From: Promethearchaeota archaeon
GTDB lineage: Archaea; Asgardarchaeota; Lokiarchaeia; Sigyniarchaeales; SOKP01
DNA: 6,270 bases
Assembly (NCBI GenBank): GCA_016840695.1
Contig: JAEORV010000103.1
Location: 1-6,270 of the forward strand
Direction of reading: 5' to 3'
Shown: piece by piece, positions 1 to 4,694 of the stretch
How positions within the stretch are numbered: position 1 is the first letter of the stretch
Layout of the letters: every line of letters starts with the position of its first letter
The notes under the pieces: generated by a model
Told to the model about the DNA's origin: nothing
What the model saw: only the letters and a program-made list of their open reading frames with translations
The model's database searches: none
Position numbers and translations under genes: made by a program

Positions 1-33
1 TTATTATTGATCAATATATATTAAGAAAACTAC

Positions 34-45
34 ATATTTAAATAT
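34..45. promoter_or_regulatory. TATA-like palindrome, distal copy
   Basis: ATATTTAAATAT is a perfect 12-bp palindrome containing TTTAAATA, which fits an archaeal TATA box. It lies 2 bp from the first TGAAT-N4-ATTCA site and is identical to the copy at 237-248. Being symmetric, it does not show direction. It could drive a leftward gene beyond the window or a rightward long leader. Promoter activity is inferred. Confidence 0.3.
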
Positions 46-47
46 TA

Positions 48-61
48 TGAATGATTATTCA
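48..61. promoter_or_regulatory. Putative operator 1 (TGAAT-N4-ATTCA)
   Basis: TGAATGATTATTCA is a 14-bp site with perfect 5-bp arms around GATT. It is identical, spacer included, to the site at 108-121, exactly 60 bp away. The TGAA-N6-TTCA shape matches the known operator core of ArsR/SmtB-family metal sensors. The regulator is not in this window, so its identity is inference. Confidence 0.4.
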
Positions 62-107
62 AAACTGCCTTAAGCAGATTAGACTACAATTAGGGAGGTC
101 TTTTCTG

Positions 108-121
108 TGAATGATTATTCA
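108..121. promoter_or_regulatory. Putative operator 2 (TGAAT-N4-ATTCA)
   Basis: This is a second exact copy of TGAATGATTATTCA. It lies just after a Shine-Dalgarno-like GGGAGGT (93-99) and overlaps a possible GTG codon at 107-109, which opens a 15-codon frame ending in TGA at 152-154. The repeated site is better explained as a protein-binding element than as coding sequence, but the ribosome-site-like motif leaves some doubt. Confidence 0.4.
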
Positions 122-197
122 GAATACTCAAACCTTTGTAGAAATGAAGTATGAGCCTTCTAAATGACATAAATTTTTCATTTCCTCTCTAAATGAT

Positions 198-213
198 ACT
201 AGGGCGCCCAAGT
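198..213. repeat. GC-rich imperfect palindrome
   Basis: GGGCGCCC at 202-209 is a perfect 8-bp palindrome. It is flanked by ACT (198-200) and AGT (211-213), which also pair, with one A/A mismatch between. It stands out because its surroundings are strongly AT-rich. It may be another binding site or the base of a small hairpin; nothing shows which. Confidence 0.25.
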
Positions 214-216
214 CTA

Positions 217-238
217 ATTTTGAATACCTATTCAAAAT
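217..238. promoter_or_regulatory. Putative operator 3, extended palindrome
   Basis: This site has perfect 9-bp arms, ATTTTGAAT (217-225) and ATTCAAAAT (230-238), around ACCT. Its core is the same TGAAT-N4-ATTCA as the two upstream sites but with a different spacer, which argues that the arms are what is conserved. It abuts and slightly overlaps the TATA-like element at 237-248, so a bound protein would be placed to block or alter promoter access. Confidence 0.45.
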
Positions 239-248
239 ATTTAAATAT
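237..248 (+). promoter_or_regulatory. Candidate TATA box for the first NifX-family gene
   Basis: This is a second copy of ATATTTAAATAT containing TTTAAATA. A start of transcription 25-30 bp downstream would give a leader of roughly 65 nt that includes the strong ribosome-binding site at 319-324. Other AT-rich boxes near 281-290 and 299-308 would give much shorter leaders and cannot be excluded. Adjacency to operator 3 and enclosure by the 13-bp inverted repeat favour this copy. Confidence 0.35.
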
Positions 249-318
249 GTTGTTTCATATTCAAAATTAGTAGTTAATGAATAATTATTAAAAAGAAATT
301 TATTAAATTTTCATCAAT

Positions 319-324
319 GGAGGT
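319..324 (+). promoter_or_regulatory. Shine-Dalgarno site for the first NifX-family gene
   Basis: GGAGGT ends 11 nt before the ATG at 336. It fixes that start and shows the mRNA is leadered rather than leaderless. Confidence 0.6.
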
Positions 325-335
325 AAAAATTAGAA

Positions 336-743
336 ATGAAAATTGCTATAAGCACGGAAGGAGACGAAGTTTGTCCTCATTTTGGAAGAGCTCCTCAATT
401 TAGCCTCATAACAATTGAGAATAATAAGGTATTGGAGAAAGAAGTATTACCAAATCCAGGGCATTCCGTTGGAAGCATCCCTCAATTCCTAAATAGTCAG
501 GGAGCAACAAGCATAATTACAGGGGGCATGGGACAAAGAGCCATTCAATTTTTTGCTCAATATGGAATTGATGTTATTATGGGAGTTTCTGGAAAGATTA
601 CTAATGTAATTGAGAGAATCTTAGATGGAACTTTGGAAGGTGGTGAAAGCATTTGTAACCCTGGAGCGGGAAAGGGTTTTGGGGTTGAAAAAATTCACAC
701 TGAAGCTGACGATGAATATGGAAAAAATCATAATCATGAATAA
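336..743 (+). CDS. NifX/NifB-family (MTH1175-like) cofactor-binding protein, copy 1
   Basis: A small cytoplasmic protein of 135 residues in the dinitrogenase iron-molybdenum cofactor family, whose members bind or carry metal-sulfur clusters. The family pattern is clear: an opening beta strand (MKIAIS), a PHFGRAPQF loop (14-22), an NPG turn (40-42), the ITGGMGQRAI strand-loop-helix (61-70), and a C-terminal helix with LDGTLEGG. Unlike the two paralogues downstream, the FGRC cysteine is alanine here (FGRA, 16-19), while a cysteine sits earlier at Cys13 (VCPHFGR); Cys107 lies near the C-terminus. The tail (121-135) is rich in His, Asp and Glu and could bind metal. The start is fixed by GGAGGT at 319-324. 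It is the first gene after the operator-rich region. The family is secure; the cluster and client are unknown, and nothing links it to nitrogen fixation. Confidence 0.88.
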   Translation: MKIAISTEGDEVCPHFGRAPQFSLITIENNKVLEKEVLPNPGHSVGSIPQFLNSQGATSIITGGMGQRAIQFFAQYGIDVIMGVSGKITNVIERILDGTLEGGESICNPGAGKGFGVEKIHTEADDEYGKNHNHE

Positions 744-820
744 ATAATCAATAGAAAGTGTAATTAGAATATTAAAAAACAAATAAAATGAAATAAAAAA
801 ATCGAACAAGAGTGAAAAAA

Positions 821-1321
821 ATGCCAAGTTTTAAAGAAACATACGAAGCCGTTAAGGCTGACATAAAAAATGGGGAAAAAAATTTTAATGTCGAATGCAA
901 AATGCTCGAAGAAGGGATGCAAGTTGAATGTACAATGGGTGCAAAGCCGTTTAAAATATTAATCGACGCACCTGAGGGTTTAGATGGAACCAACGAAGGG
1001 CCATCACCTCTATTAGTCATTTTAACCTCAATAGGCGCTTGTATTGTAGCTGTAACTAAATTTTGGGCAAAAATCATGGATATTAAAATCGAATCCTTAG
1101 TCGTTAATTCGCGGGGGCATATCAATCTCGGTGCAATTTTTGGGATTGATGATAACTTGCTCGCTGGATATGACAAGCTTGAACCTGTCATAAGAATTAA
1201 AGCAGACGCACCCGAAGAAAAAATCAATGAAATGATGGAAAAAGTGCTTTCTCATTGTCCCATATTAACGAACATGAGTGGAGCTTCACCTGTTAAACCG
1301 AAAGTGCAAATAAGAAAATAG
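821..1321 (+). CDS. OsmC-family protein
   Basis: An OsmC/Ohr-fold protein of 166 residues. Numbered from the chosen Met, it has the two hallmark cysteines: Cys74 in SIGACIVA and Cys146 in SHCPI. In characterised members these form a peroxidatic/resolving pair that reduces organic hydroperoxides. Related OsmC-like proteins have been linked to other thiol chemistry, so the substrate here is open. EGPSPL (residues 59-64), just before the first cysteine helix, is also typical. I chose ATG 821, preceded by a weak AGAGTGA. A GTG at 812 would add three residues but has no visible ribosome site. It lies 77 nt after the NifX-family gene with no T-run between, so the two are probably co-transcribed. 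Its place in a metal-sulfur cluster locus suggests persulfide handling or oxidant protection, which is inference. Confidence 0.88.
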   Translation: MPSFKETYEAVKADIKNGEKNFNVECKMLEEGMQVECTMGAKPFKILIDAPEGLDGTNEGPSPLLVILTSIGACIVAVTKFWAKIMDIKIESLVVNSRGHINLGAIFGIDDNLLAGYDKLEPVIRIKADAPEEKINEMMEKVLSHCPILTNMSGASPVKPKVQIRK

Positions 1322-1342
1322 AAATATAGTAAATATTTTCAA

Positions 1343-1362
1343 TTTTTTTTTTATTTTATTTT
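1343..1362 (+). terminator. T-rich possible archaeal terminator
   Basis: Ten consecutive T residues (1343-1352) are followed by two more T4 blocks on the coding strand, with no strong hairpin before them. That is the usual form of an intrinsic archaeal terminator. It sits between the OsmC gene and the Mrp gene and could end a two-gene transcript or only reduce read-through. No strong promoter is evident in the short gap that follows. Confidence 0.4.
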
Positions 1363-1383
1363 AAAAATAACAGAGGTCTTAGT

Positions 1384-2235
1384 ATGCAAGAAGAAATAAA
1401 TTCTCAAGAAAAAAAGAAGAAAGAATTGGAACAGAGAGAAGAAAATATTAAAAAAAACATGGAAAAAATCAAGCACAAGATTGTTGTCATCTCTGGAAAA
1501 GGAGGTGTTGGAAAAACAACAGTTGCCGTAAATCTAGCGATAAGTTTAGCCAGCGTTGGTTTGAGGGTTGGGATCTTAGATGTAGATATTACCGGTCCAA
1601 ATGTGTTGAAGATGTTAGGTGTTAATCCTGAACTTAAACCTAGAGTGGATCCGGGTGAAAATAAATTCTATCCCGTGATTGGGCCCTTAAACATGAAAGT
1701 AATGAGCATGGCATTTTTAACTCAGAATTCTGACGATCCTGTTATATGGAGGGGTCCAATGAAAATGGGTGCCGTGAGACAATTTTTAGGAGACGCAATA
1801 TGGGGAGAACTCGATTATTTGGTGTGTGATTTACCACCAGGAACATCAGACGAAACATTAGATATCTTGCAATTAATTCCAGATGAAAATGTGGTTGTCG
1901 TATCGACTCCACAAGAAGTCGCGTTAATGGATGCGAGAAAAACTATTAAAATGTCTCAAATAATGAAAAGAAACGTGCTCGGAATCATTGAGAACATGTC
2001 GGGATTTACATGCCCTAAATGTGGTGAATTTATAGAAATATTTGGAAGTGGGGGGGCTGAAAAAGCCGTGAGAGATTTTGGAATTATTTTACTGGGAAGA
2101 ATTCCCTTTGAAACGGAAATAGGTCAGCAAGGAGATAGAGGGGTACCTTTTACCATTAAGTATCCTGAATCAGAAAGCTCAAAGGCTTTTAAAGCTACAA
2201 TAAACAAAATCAGGGAACTTTTAGAGAAGAAATAA
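1384..2235 (+). CDS. mrp: Mrp/ApbC-type P-loop ATPase, Fe-S cluster carrier
   Basis: A cytoplasmic Mrp/NBP35-family ATPase of 283 residues. Family members bind a transferable [4Fe-4S] cluster at a dimer interface and deliver it to apo-proteins. Visible features: a charged, probably coiled-coil N-terminal extension (1-30), the deviant Walker A GKGGVGKTT (38-46), the switch region DVDITGPN (66-73), WRGPMKMGA (122-130), Walker B ending DLPPGTSDE (149-157), and the cluster-binding CPKC (210-213). The N-terminal four-Cys ferredoxin-like motif of true Nbp35 is absent, so this is the ApbC/Mrp type. AGAGGT at 1372-1377 lies 6 nt before the ATG. It stands 34 nt before the IscU-like gene, a pairing that makes sense as scaffold plus carrier. 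In ORP-type operons an Mrp-like ATPase is part of the complex. Confidence 0.93.
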   Translation: MQEEINSQEKKKKELEQREENIKKNMEKIKHKIVVISGKGGVGKTTVAVNLAISLASVGLRVGILDVDITGPNVLKMLGVNPELKPRVDPGENKFYPVIGPLNMKVMSMAFLTQNSDDPVIWRGPMKMGAVRQFLGDAIWGELDYLVCDLPPGTSDETLDILQLIPDENVVVVSTPQEVALMDARKTIKMSQIMKRNVLGIIENMSGFTCPKCGEFIEIFGSGGAEKAVRDFGIILLGRIPFETEIGQQGDRGVPFTIKYPESESSKAFKATINKIRELLEKK

Positions 2236-2269
2236 TAGAAAAAATTAGTAGGAGGAGAAATTTATAATC

Positions 2270-2731
2270 ATGAAAGAAGATACATTCGATGATTTTGTAA
2301 AAAAATTACAAGAAGAAATCATTGAAAAAGAACGAGAGCTATATAATGATTATATTATAGAGTTATTTCACAATCCTAAAAATTGGGGTAAACCTGCAGA
2401 TAATAAGATATCTGTTTCACAAACCTATAAGGGGCCATGCGGAGATACCATGGAATTCTTTTTAACTATTAATGATGGTATTATTGAGAAAGCGAATTTT
2501 ATAACGGATGGTTGCGGTGCTTCTGTTGCTACTGCATGCCAAACAACATTATTAATTGAAGGTAAGTCTCTTGAATATGCTGAAAAATTAACTCCAAACG
2601 ATATTGACGATGCTTTAAAAGGATTGCCTGAAGATCATAAACATTGCGCAGAATTATCTGTTAGAACTTTAAAACGCGCAATTAAAAGTTATCAAAATAA
2701 CTCAATCATAAAAAAAGATAATGCTATATGA
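2270..2731 (+). CDS. iscU: IscU/NifU N-terminal-type Fe-S cluster scaffold
   Basis: A scaffold protein of 153 residues on which Fe-S clusters are built before transfer. All the cluster-binding elements are present: GPCGD (Cys57, Asp59), DGCGA (Cys82) and HKHC (His125, Cys126), with an extra Cys90 in the following helix (ATACQTT). The segment before the last ligand reads LPEDHKHC instead of the LPPVK recognition motif for HscA, so an HscA/HscB chaperone is not expected. This variant is common in archaea and anaerobes. The first 25 residues form an acidic/basic helix ahead of the usual LYNDYIIELFHNP start. A strong GGAGGAG (2251-2257) precedes the ATG. No cysteine desulfurase lies in the window, so sulfur must come from a gene elsewhere or from sulfide. 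Confidence 0.92.
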   Translation: MKEDTFDDFVKKLQEEIIEKERELYNDYIIELFHNPKNWGKPADNKISVSQTYKGPCGDTMEFFLTINDGIIEKANFITDGCGASVATACQTTLLIEGKSLEYAEKLTPNDIDDALKGLPEDHKHCAELSVRTLKRAIKSYQNNSIIKKDNAI

Positions 2732-2744
2732 GGAGAACTAACAA

Positions 2745-3137
2745 ATGACAATTATTGCCGTTCCTTCCACTGGAGATGGTGGTTTAAATGAAAAAATAAA
2801 TCCTCGTTTTGGGCGTTGTCCAAGTTTTACACTAGTAACAGTAGAAGATAATGAAATAATAGCAGTTAAAACATTACCTAATCCTGGTGCTAGAGAAATG
2901 GGGAGTGCAGGGATACAAGCGGCTCAAACCTTAGGAGAAAATAACGCTAATGTTTTAATTGCGGGATTATTAGGACCTAATGCTGTAGAAATATTGAATT
3001 CTCTAGATATTAACATCTTTCATGCACCAGATCAAGATATAACAATAAAGCAAATAATAGAACAATTTCTTCAAGGAAAATTAAAAAAAATAAAAGAAGC
3101 AAATATCGGAGCACAAAAAGGAATAGGTGCTCAATAA
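2745..3137 (+). CDS. NifX/NifB-family (MTH1175-like) cofactor-binding protein, copy 2
   Basis: A second dinitrogenase iron-molybdenum cofactor family protein, 130 residues. Motifs are VPSTGDGGLN (6-15), PRFGRCPSF (20-28) with the conserved Cys25, NPGAREMG (46-53), and AGLLGPNA (73-80). Cys25 is the only cysteine, so a protein-bound cluster would need this residue from two subunits, non-cysteine ligands, or non-covalent binding, as in ORP. AGGAG overlaps the stop codon of the IscU-like gene (2731-2735), so the two are translated from one mRNA and probably coupled. It is about half identical to the next gene (67 of 123 ungapped positions by my count), a tandem duplication. Both differ from copy 1 by the GGLN loop. 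The role is inferred as cluster binding or delivery. Confidence 0.87.
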   Translation: MTIIAVPSTGDGGLNEKINPRFGRCPSFTLVTVEDNEIIAVKTLPNPGAREMGSAGIQAAQTLGENNANVLIAGLLGPNAVEILNSLDINIFHAPDQDITIKQIIEQFLQGKLKKIKEANIGAQKGIGAQ

Positions 3138-3159
3138 TATCAAGAATAAGGTTGGTTGA

Positions 3160-3167
3160 TTTATAAT
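3160..3167 (+). promoter_or_regulatory. Possible internal TATA-like element
   Basis: The 100-nt gap before the third NifX-family gene is the longest gap inside the cluster. It contains TTTATAAT at 3160-3167, then a long A-rich tract (3171-3225). A start about 25-30 nt downstream would give a leader of roughly 50 nt including the ribosome site at 3225-3230. In so AT-rich a gap this is weak evidence. Confidence 0.2.
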
Positions 3168-3224
3168 TTAATAAAAAAATCAAATATAAAAATTAAAAAA
3201 AATAAAAATTAAAAAAACAAAAAA

Positions 3225-3230
3225 AGGTGA
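3225..3230 (+). promoter_or_regulatory. Shine-Dalgarno site deciding a GTG start
   Basis: AGGTGA, 7 nt before GTG 3238, is a full match to the anti-Shine-Dalgarno core. It justifies a GTG start, which also gives the family's usual N-terminal strand. Confidence 0.6.
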
Positions 3231-3237
3231 TTCAAAA

Positions 3238-3723
3238 GTGGTTATTGTAGCAGTTCCCTCAATGGGAAGTGGTGGATTAAACGATAGTATGAGCCCTCGT
3301 TTTGGAAGATGTGGAAGCTTTACATTCGTTGAAATAGGAAATAATGAAATTAAATCGGTAAAAACGGTCCCAAATCATGCTGCTGGTGCAATGGGAGGCG
3401 CGGGGATACAAGCAGCTCAATTAATCGGAAATAACAAGGCTGATATTGTGATTGCTGGGTTTTTAGGGCCTAATGCAGCAAACGGGCTTAGTGCCTTAAA
3501 CCTAAAGATATATCAAGCACCAAATCAAAACATTACCATACAAGAAGTGATAAATCTCTATATCCAAGGAAAATTAAGCGAACTTAGTTCAGCTAATGTT
3601 GGATCTCATTATGGAATGGGCGGTGGCATGGGTGGTGGCGGTGGCATGGGTCGCGGAATGGGTGGCGGCGGTGGCATGGGTCGCGGAATGGGTGGCGGCG
3701 GTGGCCGAGGAAGACAATTCTAA
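3238..3723 (+). CDS. NifX/NifB-family protein, copy 3, with Gly/Met/Arg-rich tail
   Basis: A third cofactor-family protein, 161 residues starting at GTG. The domain (1-120) parallels copy 2 without gaps: VPSMGSGGLN (6-15), PRFGRCGSF (20-28) with Cys25 as the sole cysteine, GAGIQAAQ (54-61) and AGFLGPNA (73-80). What sets it apart is the low-complexity tail from about residue 122, made of GGGGGMGRGM units. It has Met at 127, 131, 137, 141, 147 and 151, Arg at 139, 149, 157 and 159, and a final RGRQF. Gly/Met/Arg tails recur in this family in anaerobes, but their function is not established. Methionine-rich stretches can bind Cu(I), and glycine/arginine tails can mediate contacts; both are inference here. 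It ends 26 nt before the first ferredoxin-MinD ATPase gene. Confidence 0.88.
   Translation: MVIVAVPSMGSGGLNDSMSPRFGRCGSFTFVEIGNNEIKSVKTVPNHAAGAMGGAGIQAAQLIGNNKADIVIAGFLGPNAANGLSALNLKIYQAPNQNITIQEVINLYIQGKLSELSSANVGSHYGMGGGMGGGGGMGRGMGGGGGMGRGMGGGGGRGRQF
3631..3705 (+). repeat. 30-bp coding tandem repeat, 2.5 copies
   Basis: Units run 3631-3660, 3661-3690 and a half unit 3691-3705. Units 1 and 2 differ at one base (T/C at the sixth position). Each unit encodes GGGGGMGRGM, so the repeat keeps frame. It is far richer in G and C than the rest of the window. Near-perfect identity implies recent slippage or expansion, and copy number may vary between strains or be collapsed in assembly. Confidence 0.85.
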
Positions 3724-3749
3724 ATCATAATAAACTTAAATTAATCATC

Positions 3750-4685
3750 ATGAAAAATAACAAGCCTATAACAATTTGCGTTACTGGGGGTAAAGGTGGT
3801 ACGGGAAAAACATTATGTGCTGTTAATATAGCTGTAATGCTTAAAAATGAAGGAAATAAGGTACTGCTCATAGATGGAGATGTAGAGAATCCTAATACAT
3901 ATTTGCTATTAAGTGGAGAACTCGAAAATAAAACAGAAGTTCCATTTTTTAAACCTAAATTCTTAGAAGAAAAGTGTTCTAAATGCGGATTATGTGCTGA
4001 AAATTGTGCACCTCACGCATTATTACATATTAAAGATTCATATCCAATTCCAATGTTAAATTTGTGCTCAGGATGCCAATTATGTTATAAAATCTGTCCA
4101 GAAGACGCGATTATACCAGATTCGAAAACGATTGGTTGGACCTATTCAACAGAAATTAATGGGCTTTCACTCTTTCTCGGAGAACTTAAACCCTCAGAAG
4201 CTCGTTCTGCCGCGGTGGTTGAAGCTCTTCTTAGCGAACTTGATAATATTATTGAAAATGATCCCAAAAAATATGATATCATTGTTTTAGATACTGCTCC
4301 AGGAGCGCATTGCGATGTTGAACTTCTACTCGATAAAGCAGATCTTATCATCCCCGTAACTGAACCCACGAGGTTTGGAAAATTAGATTTGATTAGAATA
4401 ATCGAATTAATTGAATTGTTGAAAAAGGATTATAAAGTTATCGTTAACAGATCATCATTATTAGGCTATAGAGATCAATTTTTAAAAGAATTGAAAGAGA
4501 GTAACATCAAGATTTTAGGAGATATCCCCCTAGATAATGATATCGTGATTTCATATTGTCAAGGAAAGCCACTCATGGATAAAAATAACGATTTTAATAA
4601 AAATGGTGGTGGTTTCGTTGCTTTTACTAATATCTTTATAAATTTAAAAAAATGGATTGATATGAAAGAAACTATGCAAGGGTGA
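3750..4685 (+). CDS. MinD-superfamily ATPase with inserted 2[4Fe-4S] ferredoxin domain, first of pair
   Basis: A cytoplasmic P-loop ATPase of 311 residues with a ferredoxin module inserted after the first nucleotide-binding segment (COG1149-type). Order: deviant Walker A GKGGTGKT (14-21) with signature Lys15; DGDVENPN (42-49); two cluster motifs, C76-x2-C79-x2-C82-x3-C86 and C106-x2-C109-x2-C112-x3-C116-P; Walker B and switch region ending VLDTAPGAHCD (179-189); TEPTRFG (204-210); and a guanine-contact-type VNRS (232-235). In ORP-type operons such proteins partner NifX-fold proteins, and ATP-dependent electron or cluster transfer is the usual proposal. No Shine-Dalgarno is visible before ATG 3750 and no better start follows before Walker A. 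It is in close tandem with the next gene, a diverged paralogue. Confidence 0.9.
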   Translation: MKNNKPITICVTGGKGGTGKTLCAVNIAVMLKNEGNKVLLIDGDVENPNTYLLLSGELENKTEVPFFKPKFLEEKCSKCGLCAENCAPHALLHIKDSYPIPMLNLCSGCQLCYKICPEDAIIPDSKTIGWTYSTEINGLSLFLGELKPSEARSAAVVEALLSELDNIIENDPKKYDIIVLDTAPGAHCDVELLLDKADLIIPVTEPTRFGKLDLIRIIELIELLKKDYKVIVNRSSLLGYRDQFLKELKESNIKILGDIPLDNDIVISYCQGKPLMDKNNDFNKNGGGFVAFTNIFINLKKWIDMKETMQG

Positions 4686-4694
4686 AATAATCTC

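Larger units (their letters stand above)
214..270. repeat. 13-bp inverted repeat spanning the promoter
   Basis: CTAATTTTGAATA (214-226) and TATTCAAAATTAG (258-270) are perfect reverse complements separated by 31 bp. The left arm shares its TTTTGAAT with operator 3. ATTCAAAAT therefore occurs as a direct repeat at 230-238 and 259-267, with starts 29 bp apart. The TATA-like palindrome lies between the arms, and the right arm falls about where transcription would start (25-30 bp downstream). It could be two spaced half-sites for a regulator or a stem in a transcript starting further upstream. Confidence 0.45.
1..335. other. Gene-free regulatory region upstream of the cluster
   Basis: I find no credible protein gene here on either strand. 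The stretch holds three TGAAT-N4-ATTCA palindromes (48-61, 108-121, 221-234), two copies of a 12-bp TATA-like palindrome (34-45, 237-248), a 13-bp inverted repeat (214-226 with 258-270), a GC-rich palindrome (202-209) and a direct repeat TCTAAATGA (159-167, 188-196). The second TCTAAATGA copy lies just past a 6-bp inverted repeat, AAATGA/TCATTT (162-167, 178-183). Such a concentration of symmetric elements before the first gene of a co-directional cluster suggests a regulated promoter. The left half could also serve a divergent gene lying outside the window. Confidence 0.6.

Noticed and set aside
48..121. CRISPR-like direct repeats
   Set aside because: There are only two identical copies, 14 bp long and palindromic, with no third repeat at the same 60-bp interval and no cas genes. 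An operator pair explains them better.
162..183. AAATGA/TCATTT inverted repeat as a terminator or riboswitch
   Set aside because: The stem is only 6 bp with a 10-nt A/T loop and no conserved riboswitch core. It is expected by chance in such AT-rich sequence.
621..827. Antisense hydrophobic frame at the end of NifX copy 1
   Set aside because: Its apparent membrane character comes from A/T-rich codons read in reverse. It overlaps a well-supported gene and has no family resemblance.
772..1227. Antisense open frame across the OsmC gene
   Set aside because: The opposite strand carries an OsmC-family gene with both hallmark cysteines. The antisense frame has no recognisable motif and is a by-product of codon bias.
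1384..1473. Nbp35-type N-terminal Fe-S motif in the Mrp protein
   Set aside because: The N-terminal 30 residues contain no cysteine at all; they are a charged helix.
3171..3225. A-rich tract as a transcription terminator
   Set aside because: Intrinsic termination needs T on the coding strand. This tract is A-rich on that strand, and no gene reads the other way.
336..3723. Nitrogen-fixation (nif) cluster
   Set aside because: The NifX/NifB-family label reflects fold only. NifH, NifD, NifK, NifE, NifN and the radical-SAM domain of NifB are all absent.
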